64,000 nucleotides of DNA from Nelumbo lutea (Eukaryota > Streptophyta > Magnoliopsida > Proteales > Nelumbonaceae), in the NCBI GenBank assembly GCA_022828595.1, contig JAKGHH010000002.1, forward strand, positions 72,140,383 through 72,204,382. Direction: 5' to 3'. How positions within the stretch are numbered: position 1 is the first letter of the stretch; every line of letters starts with the position of its first letter. The notes below the pieces were generated by a model. That model saw nothing but the letters and a program-made list of their open reading frames with translations. It searched no databases and had not been told where the DNA came from. Positions 53,501 through 64,000 of this stretch are shown in pieces. Position numbers and translations under genes: made by a program.

Positions 53501-55598
53501 TTTTACATGATTAAAGTCTAAATTCAACCAGACAACATAATGGGTAAGGTAGAAAAAAAAATGATATCATTGTTTTTCTTTTTGTCAAGAACGGGAAAGT
53601 CTGAATTCATAGTTTTTTTCTTTTTAATTAAGAAATGATTCATAGGTTCATGTTTCCAAAAAAAGGTCTTGGTAAAATAACTATTTTTTAACTTCAACCT
53701 CTCATTCCAATAAAATAGGTATCCCACTTTTAAAAAAATATTTAAAATATATATATATATATTCACTTCATGTCCATGTCCTCGTCTCATTTCCACCAAG
53801 GCAGTCCCTACCTTTGACCTAAAGTTGAAAGTATCGAAAATATCAAGTGTATAAGAAAGGCAATTTTAAGAGATGTATCAAAATATATCTTGATACGTAT
53901 GTGTATCAGAAAAAAATTAAGATACACATAGATATGCATAGAAACACTATAGATAATTCAATAAGTCATAAAAAATACATCAATAACACTAATTATAAGG
54001 GCTCAATGAGGAGTACATATATTAAATTAATATATTATAATGGTTTTTATGTAAATATACATCATAGTTAATTATATTTTCATTAAAAAACCCTATGCTT
54101 AACTACAACTTATAAATTATAATTTTTAAGTTTTAAGGGATGGGAAAACCCAACTATCCTATCCAATCATAAAACATTCATTTGCATAATCTCTAATTGC
54201 AAATATAATTAATAATTATTATTTAGTTTTTTTAAAATTTATAAAAATCAAAATAAATAAGCATTACATAATATAAAGAATTTTCAATCACTCTATGGAT
54301 ATTATTTTTAATAAATAAACATTACGTAATATATTAAAAATAATTATTAATTACTTATTAATTATTTTTAATTCTAAAACTATAAGAAAATTAAAAACAT
54401 TATTAAAAAAGAAATTGAAATTGCTCTATAGATATGATAGATAATCCATAGATCTAAAACATAATAAGTCTTTCTAAGCAAATAAAAATATGTTTTCAAT
54501 TTTTTTGTTATTTTATATTTTTTCCAAATCTCTTCATAAAATTTTCATAAATCTACTCATAACACATAAAATGTGATTCTAAACATATTTAATGTAGGTC
54601 ACATTTATTTGAATATTTTTCAAGCATTCAACGAAAAAATTATAAGATATTATGAAAATTTGAAAAAAATTACCTATTTTTGTAGTATTTTTCAAAACTT
54701 TAAAAAATTTCAAAAGCATTGATGATTCACATGTGTTTTCTGCATATCTAGCACTTTATAAATGAGATTTGGAATTTTAGAGCCATTTGAGGGTGAAAGA
54801 AGGTTTGTTTCAAGGGAAAGAAGTTTTTTCTCCTTTTGTTTTTTTTTTCTGTTTTTTTCCTATATCTTTCTTGTAGCATATATTGATATGCCCGATACAC
54901 TCCCCAATGCACCTCTGATACAACCCGATACGGGTCTAATACAGTGGAAAAAAGACAATACCAATGATTTTCCATCGTATCTTGTATAAGAATTTGAAAG
55001 ATACAATATGATATTACCCCATATTGGGTACATCATGTCGAAATTTGAACCCTACTCTAACCTTATTGGATTGGGGAGGTTGGGTACATAGTGAGGAACA
55101 TGATACTTGGAAGGCTTTGGTTATTACATTTATTAGTACTAGTTCATTGGTTATAACAAGCTTTTTTAGGCATATTGTCTTTTCTGTATCATAATCGAAT
55201 CCAAGTGTATATTTTTAATATTATCATTATCATTATAATAAAATATTAACTCCCATTAACATTTATTTAATCTTATTATTGAGTATAGTATTCCTATTTT
55301 TGAATTTGGTTTTTCTCGTGAGGTCATAAAATGTAATTTGAACCACTACATTTCTCCTTATTCAATAACCTCTCATTGAGTCTTACATTTAGGGTATTAA
55401 CTCATATTCTTTCATTGAATCCTATATTAATTAGCCATATTAAAAAAAAAATAAGTGTAACAAAAATTAATTGTTTTATTGACGATCAGAGTAAAATACA
55501 AGTTTAAAACCAAACAAAAAATGAAGTTTTCTATTTGGTGGCAAGTCAACATTTCAACATTTTTGGTCAAAATGCATTAACCCTTGATAGCATAGTTA

Positions 55599-55634
<36 letters not shown>

Positions 55635-55747
55635 TAAAAGATGAAAACACAGAAATGTATAAAATACAAAAAATTATAGAAAACATTTGGGCACTTTTCT
55701 AATATCATATATTCATATGTTAAACAAAAATAAGTGTGAAAAATAAG

Positions 55748-55783
<36 letters not shown>

Positions 55784-55902
55784 TATCATCATAAAAAATT
55801 GCCTTGTGCAAAGCACATGGGCATGTGGAATGCTATGATGTGCACCTGCAAAACTTGCCAGTGATCTAAAATGTCAAATCCATTGTTAAATTATGAATTT
55901 TA
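53501..55902. other. AT-rich spacer, no gene recognised
   Basis: (TA)n at 53748-53762; (AAT)n at about 55602-55634; (CAT)n at about 55749-55790. Short open frames here are A/T-driven. Confidence 0.5.
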
Positions 55903-56116
55903 GGGCAGATTTCTTAAACTATCCTTATGGTTTAGCTAATTGACCAACTCTACCCTTATGGTTTAGCTACTTTTGCAAATCCCTATGCGTACAGATTTGC
56001 ATAATAGGGGAAATGCTGAAGTTGTGCCTATGTGGCAGCATTTATTCAATATGCAAACAATAAGGGTAGAGTTAGTCAATTAGCTATACAGTAATGATAG
56101 TTTAAGAAATTTTCCC
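55903..56116. mobile_element. MITE with ~57-bp terminal inverted repeats
   Basis: GGGCAGATTTCTTAAACTAT at the left and its near-complement ATAGTTTAAGAAATTTTCCC at the right; both continue into AGCTAATTGAC(C/T)AACTCTACC. Total 214 bp, so inverted repeats make up over half of it. Possibly MULE-derived; no perfect target duplication seen. Confidence 0.7.
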
Positions 56117-57696
56117 ATACTTAAATGTATATGAATATGCACATGTACATTTTTTTTTGGCAAATGCTACGGTGAACCAATCTAAAGGTGGGACATCACA
56201 TGTGACATCTTCAACTGTTCAACATTTTTAATGTATTTAAATGTAAACCAATTAAAAGTGTGGAATATTTAATGTGATTGCTTCACGGTGCAGTTTTTGC
56301 ATTGTAATCACTCTCATTTATTCTTATCACTTTGAACCATGTCTTTTGGGCCTGCCCCTAGTCCTTCTAACCCTTCAACTTGTAACTGATCATTTTTTCT
56401 TATAGGTGGTTTAGGTGATCTTAGACCAAATGTCCTTTTAGTCTGCCTCTAGTTCTTCTATGCCTTCAATTTATGAATGATCATTTTTAATTTCTTCCAC
56501 GTGTTGTAGGTGGTTCTCAATTGAATCATCTAAGTCTATTTTTTCTCATTTTACCTATGAAACTACTCATAAATTCCTTTGAAGTATTTAATTTTTAACC
56601 CTATTTTTTTCTATTTTTTCCGCCCATCCTTGGATATGCATTCTACAACACTCATTTTTTGGTCATGTTTCTTTATTGTCCAACACTTTGTTTCGTAAAA
56701 TATTGCTGGCCTTGCAACTATTTTATAGAATTTCCTTTAATCTATTCTCACCACATAAAAATCCAAATGCACCTCTTCATTTTGCCCATCCTTCTCTAAT
56801 TTTATGAGCAAAAACATCCTCAATCTACCCCTTGTTATTAATTACTGAATGAGGGTATCAAAAATTAATTAAATGTTATATTGAGTTATCCATTAATAAA
56901 GTTGGTTTGAATGTAATATTTTAGGGTAAATCTATGAGTCCAAAATGTATGGTACTGCATGAGCTTTGACCAATCAGAACCCTCTCATGAATTTTGATTA
57001 ATACCACTAATTGGTTACCACTTTTATTATTCCAATTAATTCGTTACAAGTTTTTCCGATATCATGTATTATGGGCATCATAGTCAAACTCTTTAATTGA
57101 AGAGTCACTAATTCAAGTTTAATAAAAGTTTATATTAAATATTTTGTTCACAATATACAGAATTAAGTAATGTCATGTTAGTTCATTTTAATAATAATTT
57201 TGTAATTTTTAATTTATCAATACTATTTCATAATATCCAAATGCATTTTAATTTGATTTGAATCGTATTACTCTAATGGATAATATTCAGGGGTTGTAAA
57301 GGAGAAGGCTACCTCTTTTGAAGCTATGGAGATATAACGGTTGTTTCAGCTGCATTGCTCCAAGTCTAGACATATGGTAAAATTTCGAAACTCAAATATG
57401 AATATAAATGAATGAAATTTGAATGGCTTTATATCCAATTCCATCCAATCCATTTACAGAGCTAGAGGATCTGTTTAGAGAGTCAATATCTCCTACACTT
57501 TTTTTCTTACATTAGAGTACACATGTAATGGAGCACTTGTCACAAACTCAATGGAACTATGTAAGTGTGTAGGAAAATTTGGAGATCCAAATAAGACTTT
57601 TTGAAAGTGAAATGTGATTGACGGGTTCAAAGACAATAGTGAGATACACCAATCTGAAATGAGAAGTTCTCTATGACAGCTTGAAGAGAAGACTTT
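56117..57696. other. Spacer, no gene recognised
   Basis: 56330-56530 contains two diverged copies of a phrase (CTGCC(C/T)CTAGT(C/T)CTTCTA...CCTTCAA), spaced ~90 bp. No ORF of note. Confidence 0.45.
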
Positions 57697-57959
57697 GGTG
57701 GTGTTTGATAAATCTAAAATCTGAGATTTGAAATCTAAAAAGTTAAAAGATATTAAAAGTGTTTGAAATCTTAAAGGAGGTATGATGCTTTTCTACTTTT
57801 TAAATGCTCTAAAGTCTGAATAAATAAGGTTGTTTGTCTTGGATCAGACATATTATCTGGTGTTCCTTGATTTTACTATTTTATCCCCAAAACAAACTAT
57901 TTGATAATTTTGAGTTCAATTTGCACTATTTCATATCAAATAATTTATGAAATTCAAAA

Positions 57960-58525
57960 TAATATTGACATAATATGAATAACAAATAATAAATAACACA
58001 ATTAAAATTATTAAAAATAATTGATGACATAAAAAATATTAAAGTAATTAATACTTCACAAAATTAAAATAATTAATAATTAGAAAATAACACAATTAAA
58101 ATTTAAAAAATATTTACATAATTAATATTTAATAAAAATTAAAATAATTATGAACTAATATTTCGTAATTAATAAAAATAATTAATAATTAGTAATTTAC
58201 ACAAATGAAATTCAAAAAAAATAATTATTAATTAATAAATAACACAATTAAAATTAATAAAAATAAATAATGACTAATAAAAAATGATAAATAATTAACA
58301 ATTTAAACATAAAATTAAAATAATTTTAAAAATTAATAAAAATAAATAATTAATAAATAACATAATTAAAATTAATAAAAAAACTAATTACTAATAAATA
58401 ATTAATAATTAAAAAATTGTACATAAAAATTAAAATAATTTTAAAAATTTAATAATTAATAATTAACATAACTAAAATTAATAAATAACACAATTAAAAT
58501 TGAAATAATTAACATAATTAAAATG
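57960..58525. repeat. A/T low-complexity stretch
   Basis: Built from imperfect AATTAATAA(A)T and ACACAATTAAAATTAATAAA words; almost no G or C. Confidence 0.9.
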
Positions 58526-60014
58526 GCATTCTTCACAAGGTGTTGTTACTTCTCTCCATATGATTCATTGTTTTTCACTTGTTTGGTTTTCCTAATGGCC
58601 ATATTAGTTTGGAGACTTCCTCACAATGTAGCCTAGCGTGAATTGTATAAGGTTATCTTTACTTATCTTTATCTCTAAACTTGCTGCTCAACTATTTGGC
58701 TCCACTCTTGTAAATACATCTGACAAACATCTCTTGATTGTTGTGTTTTCATCTGTAACAGTGGTCAAAGATGTATAGCTGTTAAGGTTGTCTTGGTGAT
58801 TAATCTCATCCTAGTATTCCATCTATTATGTGAAACATATTATTTGAATTCTAAATCTCATTCTATAAGGATCCAAATCTGATTCAATTTCATCATTATC
58901 ATTAGCACTTCACCTATAAGGCCCACCAATTCCTTCTTATGTTAACCCTAGACAAAAATTTTCTAGTCAAGAATTAAGAAAATAGTTGGTCTGTAATTAC
59001 AAGGTTTATAGAATTTCCTATAACAAAATTTGTGAATTCTCTCCTTATGTTTTTTTTTTTCCAAACCAAAATCAGTATAAAGGATAATATCCATCTTGCT
59101 TCATTAAAATTTGTAGTTGATGCTCTTGTTAAAACTGTTGGACCATCAGAGGATGATTGTGATATCACACTAGTTGTGATGGATGCCAAGCATAAAGGAG
59201 CAACATTTTTCCAAGAGTACAGGAGAGAAGGAATTCACCATTGCAATGCTAAATTTTGACTTGCAAGTAAACATTCCATCTTCCTATCCTCCCTTACACA
59301 TCAGTATAAATCCCTTTGTCTTCCTATGACAAATTGAAGATTCTACTCCAAGGTGTTTTCTCCTAACCTGTCATCCTATTGAGAATGCATGGTATTCCCA
59401 ACCCCAAGTTTTCTCTATTGTAATCTCCCTGGACCTAGCTATTAATTAGAAACAAAGATAGCTCCTCAATCCAGGAGTTCCAGGACTATCTAATGAGTGG
59501 TTGTCTTGGATTTCTATAGTCCAATAATCACCTGCCTAAAATCAATAAGTTAGTGGTTTGATAATTCATTTAAAATAGTATTGTGATAACAATTAAAATC
59601 ATAATGTAATCTTGTTTCCAAAACAAAGATAGCTCATCTCATAGGACGATTACTCCCATGAGATTTTCTGGAACAATATGCATATGCATTTTACTCCTAA
59701 AAGTAATAGATAAGATGGATTTCAAATGAAAAAGTGGTTTTCAGTTAGGTTGGGCTTGGAGTTCATGGTGTGAGTTATGATGAATGAAAAAGCCAGAAAC
59801 CTACACAAACATACAACAAAAAAAAATTGATAACCAAATTCATCAATGTTTTGGAGATTATAACAACTGTAATTAAACAAATCAAAATCAAATTAAAGAG
59901 CCGTTTAAAGTGCAGTTGTTTGAAGAAGAACAACTGTAAACATAAAGATTAGAATCAAAATCAAAATAAACATAAAGATTAGAATAACTGTAAGCCAACA
60001 TTTGTTAAACATAA

Positions 60015-60538
60015 TGATGGAGGCCCATCACAAGGCCCATCTCACCCCTAGGGGAGGCAACTCCTAGGATAAGGTCAATTCAAGATAAGGTTAAGTCCAA
60101 GAATTCAAGATAAGCAATAACTGATCTAAGATTAGCATGATAAAGCAAGACTCTTCCAAGACTCTTCCAAGATTATCAAGAAAAACTCCAAGAAGCATCA
60201 AGATTAGCAAGATAATCCAAGATTCATGCATCTAGGGAGATCGGACAGTGGAGATCAAACCAAGGAGAGTTCGGTCCTATCAGATTTGATATTTGGATCT
60301 ATCCTAGTTGTTATTTCCTAATTATTTTACAATTTCTCAATGTATTATAAATACTGCTATTTCCCAGAATTATGAATCAATTCATACTTCATATTTTTTA
60401 GATTTTCTTGAGTTCTCTTCTTTTAGCTTTCGCCACATTTTCTCTCTCCTAGAGAAATTGGCATTATTCGCTAGGTGCTAGCGAATGCCCGGTGCTTGAA
60501 TAGCCAGCTCCGGTTTCCATTGCTTCCATGCTGTGTCA
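60015..60538 (+). mobile_element. Solo LTR
   Basis: Starts TGATGGAGGCCCATC, ends CTGTGTCA, and is flanked by a perfect 5-bp duplication CATAA (60010-60014 and 60539-60543). A TATA-like ATTATAAATACTG lies at about 60346-60358. The near-perfect palindrome ATTCGCTAGGTGCTAGCGAAT lies near the end (~60464-60485). No internal region or second LTR is present, so unequal recombination probably removed the rest. Confidence 0.85.
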
Positions 60539-60588
60539 CATAAAGAGTCATTTGAAGAAGAATATCTAAACCCTATGAACAACCATTT

Positions 60589-60625
60589 GAAGAAGAAGAA
60601 GAAGAAGAAGAAGAAGAAGAAGAAG
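60589..60625. repeat. (GAA)n microsatellite
   Basis: About 12 GAA units just right of the solo LTR. Confidence 0.95.
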
Positions 60626-61429
60626 ATGATACCTTCGATGAGACAAGAAATGACCTTCAGTTAAGACGAGCAGAGATCTTTAGACATGATGAGTGGTAGT
60701 CGTGAGGATGTTCTTTTAGAGAGAAAACGCAAATGGAGAAAAATGTTAGGTTTGGGGATTAACAGGGCCAAAATCAAGTCATTTCCATGTCTCTTGGGTG
60801 GTATTTTCGACTTTTGGCTTGTTCTAAAACATGTCTGAGTGTATTAGAAGCTGTCTCATGAGCTTCAAAATTCAGATCTGAAAATGAGATTCAGACCCAT
60901 TTTCATTAGTAACACCAAACGACTTGGTGTCTAAAAAACTTGCTTTTCAGACATCGAACCTCTAAAAAGCGTTATCAAACACCCCCTTTATGTTTGTTGA
61001 AGTTCCTCAGTCTAAAGCATGAGAAAACCAAAAAAAAAGTTCAAGATTGTTGTTGTTGAGGGAGGAAGAAGCCAAACTGTTGAGATTCCTTAGTTTGCAG
61101 CTGCTTAAAATTGAACCATAAGGAGCCAAGCTACTACTGCCTTGGAGAAATTAGTACACAAAAGGAGTAAAAAGGCTGCTTCTGCCCAGGAGAGAAGACT
61201 AGAACTCCTCCAAGACTTGTCAGTCCTCACTGATTTTTTTGAGTGAGAAAAAAAAAGGATCTGGGTGACACAACTAGTCAGAAATCCTTCTAGACAGAAG
61301 CCTCCAAGAAGAACTAGGGTTAGGGTTGAAGAGCACAACCCTAACACGTATCAAAACACCCAGAGAACAAAACCCCTAATATGCCCAACGAATGAGCTAG
61401 GAAAGAGCAGAAATTGTAGAGCAGCCTGC

Positions 61430-61680
61430 TTTGATACCATTTCAACAAACCCAGAGCAGAATATAGAATTCTGTGGGTGAAGAATGGATGCTTAGATCCT
61501 ACCCCAAGGGGCCCTTATATAGATAATGAAATTAAAGTATTTATAGAGAGTCCCTTGTAGGGAAACATAAGATAATTATAGAAAATCCCTTGTAGGGCTG
61601 AAGATAAAATAATAAAATATACATCAATTAGATACAATACAATAGGAACTACGATAATATCGTACATCAGTGAGGTTCTT
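61430..61680 (-). mobile_element. Possible LTR fragment with primer site (minus strand)
   Basis: On the minus strand TGGTATCAAAGCAGG (about 61427-61441) resembles the tRNA-iMet primer site, and to its right lies a region with a minus-strand TATA-like CTATATAAGGGCCCC (~61507-61521) and a duplicated phrase TCCCTTGTAGGG (61550 and 61586). No partner LTR was found. Confidence 0.3.
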
Positions 61681-64000
61681 CACAATATGGATTTGATTAA
61701 TTGCCTCTTCTTTTTGAGGGTGCCAAGTGACCATCCAACATTCGATGGTTGATCCATCTTTTAATAGAAAATGGAGACAACTTTCTTATTTGAATCGAAC
61801 TGACAATGGGGCCACCATGTATTTTCTTATCATGGGCCAAACCCAACATGCAATCCAATTTATGTTTATCTATTGGAGAATATAAACATATTAAGGGCCC
61901 TCATCTAACAACTTAAGTTTTTAGGTTGATATTACAACTTATTTGACCAAGCGGTCTAGCACTCTATCATCTTTGCTCTTATCATAGTTAATTAAATTTT
62001 AGCACAAGGTATGAGTGAGCATGGACTTATCCTTGCTTCAAGCCTAATATACTTTATTTTCATGTGTGGGGAGGTGGTATGTTAGAGAATAAAAACCTAT
62101 TCAAGTGTAGGATTATCAATGGACTCTGAAAGTCCAATACTCGACTCGACTATGAATTCAATTATCCTAGATTTGGATGTTAGAACTTGCATATGGTTAA
62201 TATTCGGATTAGATGATTAAAATCCATTTGATAAAAAATTATTGTATATATATATATAGTTGTAGTATAATTATATATAAGTTTATATTTGATAAATTTA
62301 ATATTTTATATTTATATACATTTATTATACATATATAAGTTAAAAATAACTGATTTTTTTCAATTTTTAAGTTTTTGGTCATTTTAAACACAATAAATGG
62401 TTGCAAATAAAATCCAAATCCAATCTGACATTTGACATGATAATTGAATGTGAATACAGATCTAAAGATTTCATAATTGGTTATGGACACAAATGCAGAT
62501 GCAACTAGATATGATCCAAATCCAATCCATTTGCAGCCCTATTGATCTCATTTAACAAATTCTAATGGCTTAGGCTTTTAGGTTTGAATAGTTTTTTGAA
62601 ATTATTAACGCACTTTTGTTTTCTTATATCTATATCTATACTATATATAAAAGTGTGGATGTAGAGTGAAGCTTTTATGGACTAAAATTACCCTTTATTT
62701 GTTGTGTATAAAAGTTATTTTATTATAACTTTAATGCTAGTTTTAATGGCTACTAAAATGCTCATATTTGTGTACTTAGTCCATCTCTAATTGTAAGGGT
62801 TGAAAAATATAATTTCACTTATTACTTTTCACCTCATTTAATCCCCTCTTATTAATTCCTCTACTTAACATATCAACTCCCATTTTCTTTTATTAAATCC
62901 TATATTTAAATTATGCTTTACTAATAAATGCTTCTAATTAGACATATGTTTAAAACTAATTCAAAACAAAACCATTTTTTATCCAAGTAGTAGTTAAGCA
63001 ATTCTTCCATTTGAATCAAATTTATCAACCCATGAAGTCATAGTTGGGTAATAAAATTTTTAAAGTAGAAATAAATATAGAAAATTACAAAAATGTAGAA
63101 AAATTAGACACATCTATAATATTTTTATTAATCAAATTAAACAAGTAAGCGTATTAAACAAGATTTATTTTTATTGATGATGAAAATGAAATACAAAATT
63201 TAGAAATGAAAAAATATGAAATTATTTTACTATTTTTCAAAGATCAATAGTTCAAATTTTGGGTCAAATTTTTTAACCTTTAATGTCATAAATAAATAAT
63301 AAAAATTAATAAAATATAAAATTAAAAAAAAAGAGAAAAAATACATAAACTTTACAAAAAATAACATTCAGGCACATGCATAATATCATATATTTATCAT
63401 ATTAAACAAAAAGTGTGACCTATTAGAATTATTTTTACATACAAAAATACAAAAAAAATATCAAAAAATTTGAACACATTTATAATTCTATATTTACACT
63501 ACTATTAAACATATGAATAAGATTGTGGAATTTTCTTTTGAATAAAATACCCATTTTTAATTTGTCTCTATTTAATTTGAGGTTTAAATCATAAATTAAA
63601 GTACTACTTTTAACCTCATTCAATTCCCTCAATTTAAATTTTTATAATTTTTTGATAAATGAAACAAAAAATATACACCATAAAGATAAAAACATTACAA
63701 AAATAAGAGTCTATCCAATCAAGTAGGCTTGTACATGATATTTGAAACTTCACAACTCAATCCAATTATCACATATTTGTATGAGGTGTTTAGGTAATCA
63801 GATTTGGATCTTATAATCTACTTTTGATTAATAATAAAAACAATAAATATATTAGCAAAAAAATAAAAAATACATAAGGTTTATAGAAATTTTTGGATGT
63901 ACTATTACTATCATTATCATCATCTACAATTGTCACGTGCAAACTTACTAACCTATACTATTATAAAAAGTACGAATGAGGGTGTGGAATTTTTCTTGAC
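61681..64000. other. AT-rich spacer, no gene recognised
   Basis: Near 62080 GGGGAGGTGGTATGTTAGAGAAT recalls the polypurine tract/LTR start at 2211-2230, but no LTR body follows. (TA)n at 62245-62260. 62470-62540 ends CAGCCCTA, hAT-derivative-like. Remainder A/T-rich without ORFs. Confidence 0.45.

Larger units (their letters stand above)
57697..60986. mobile_element. Possible DNA transposon with short inverted ends
   Basis: GGTGGTGTTTGATAA at 57697 and TTATCAAACACCCCC at 60972-60986 are inverted (14 of 15), and TTT flanks both. Such 'GGTGTTTGATAA' ends occur in plant non-autonomous DNA transposons. No transposase seen; the region contains the solo LTR at 60015-60538. The ends might also belong to two separate MITEs. 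Confidence 0.3.

Noticed and set aside
53748..62262. Microsatellites (TA, AAT, CAT) and A/T-rich ORFs considered as genes
   Set aside because: The peptides are simple-sequence products (for example runs of Met or Tyr/Ile) without domain support.

Overview
This is nuclear DNA of a flowering plant, probably a large, repeat-rich genome. The evidence is plant-type gene families (cation/H+ exchanger CHX, serine carboxypeptidase-like, CC-type NLR, lipoate-protein ligase), several plant Ty3/gypsy elements in antisense, Tourist-like MITEs, a plant LINE, and AT-rich spacers full of microsatellites. I cannot name the species. Nothing suggests bacterial, organellar or viral-particle DNA. No CRISPR array, rRNA or tRNA gene was recognised.

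Only two protein genes look intact, both small, both on the minus strand and both of unknown function: a cysteine-rich protein (3429-3821) and a two-exon single-pass membrane protein (52050-52713). All other coding matter is mobile-element protein or broken host-gene fragments.

Layout. 188-2464: a short non-autonomous LTR retrotransposon carrying a captured, polyadenylated lipoate-protein ligase cDNA. 2550-2715: a serine carboxypeptidase exon relic. 3429-4030: the Cys-rich gene; part of its leader is repeated at 7790-8015. 8851-9249 and 18409-18760: two halves of a CHX pseudogene, split by a Ty3/gypsy element (9250-18408) with clean ends and a near-perfect 5-bp target duplication. 21205-28076 and 35482-42050: two older Ty3/gypsy elements of the same general type. 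All three elements have gag/pol on the minus strand and an extra plus-strand ORF (aORF) between integrase and the 3' LTR. In the youngest, that ORF has a TATA box, two introns whose removal restores one reading frame, and only four nonsense changes. 28428-29441: a hAT-like element with three ~178-bp tandem repeats. 30499-32931: a Pack-MULE-like transposon with a perfect 9-bp target duplication, ~192-bp inverted repeats and captured gene pieces, including an NLR coiled-coil domain. 33516-about 35075: a probable LTR with an odd degenerate pyrimidine-rich repeat. 42075-44218: hAT-like, MULE-like and two Tourist-like MITEs. 45485-48560: a dead LINE interrupted by a MITE and by a hAT-like element. 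50629-50777: a long foldback. 53500-64000: AT-rich DNA with MITEs, microsatellites and a solo LTR (60015-60538) flanked by a perfect 5-bp duplication.

The genes do not form a pathway. The window records layered transposition, gene capture and decay. The best candidates for something new are the retrotransposon with the captured lipoate ligase mRNA, the Pack-MULE with NLR sequence, and the spliced antisense gene of the Ty3/gypsy elements. Domain calls rest on reading translated motifs by eye; no database search was run.
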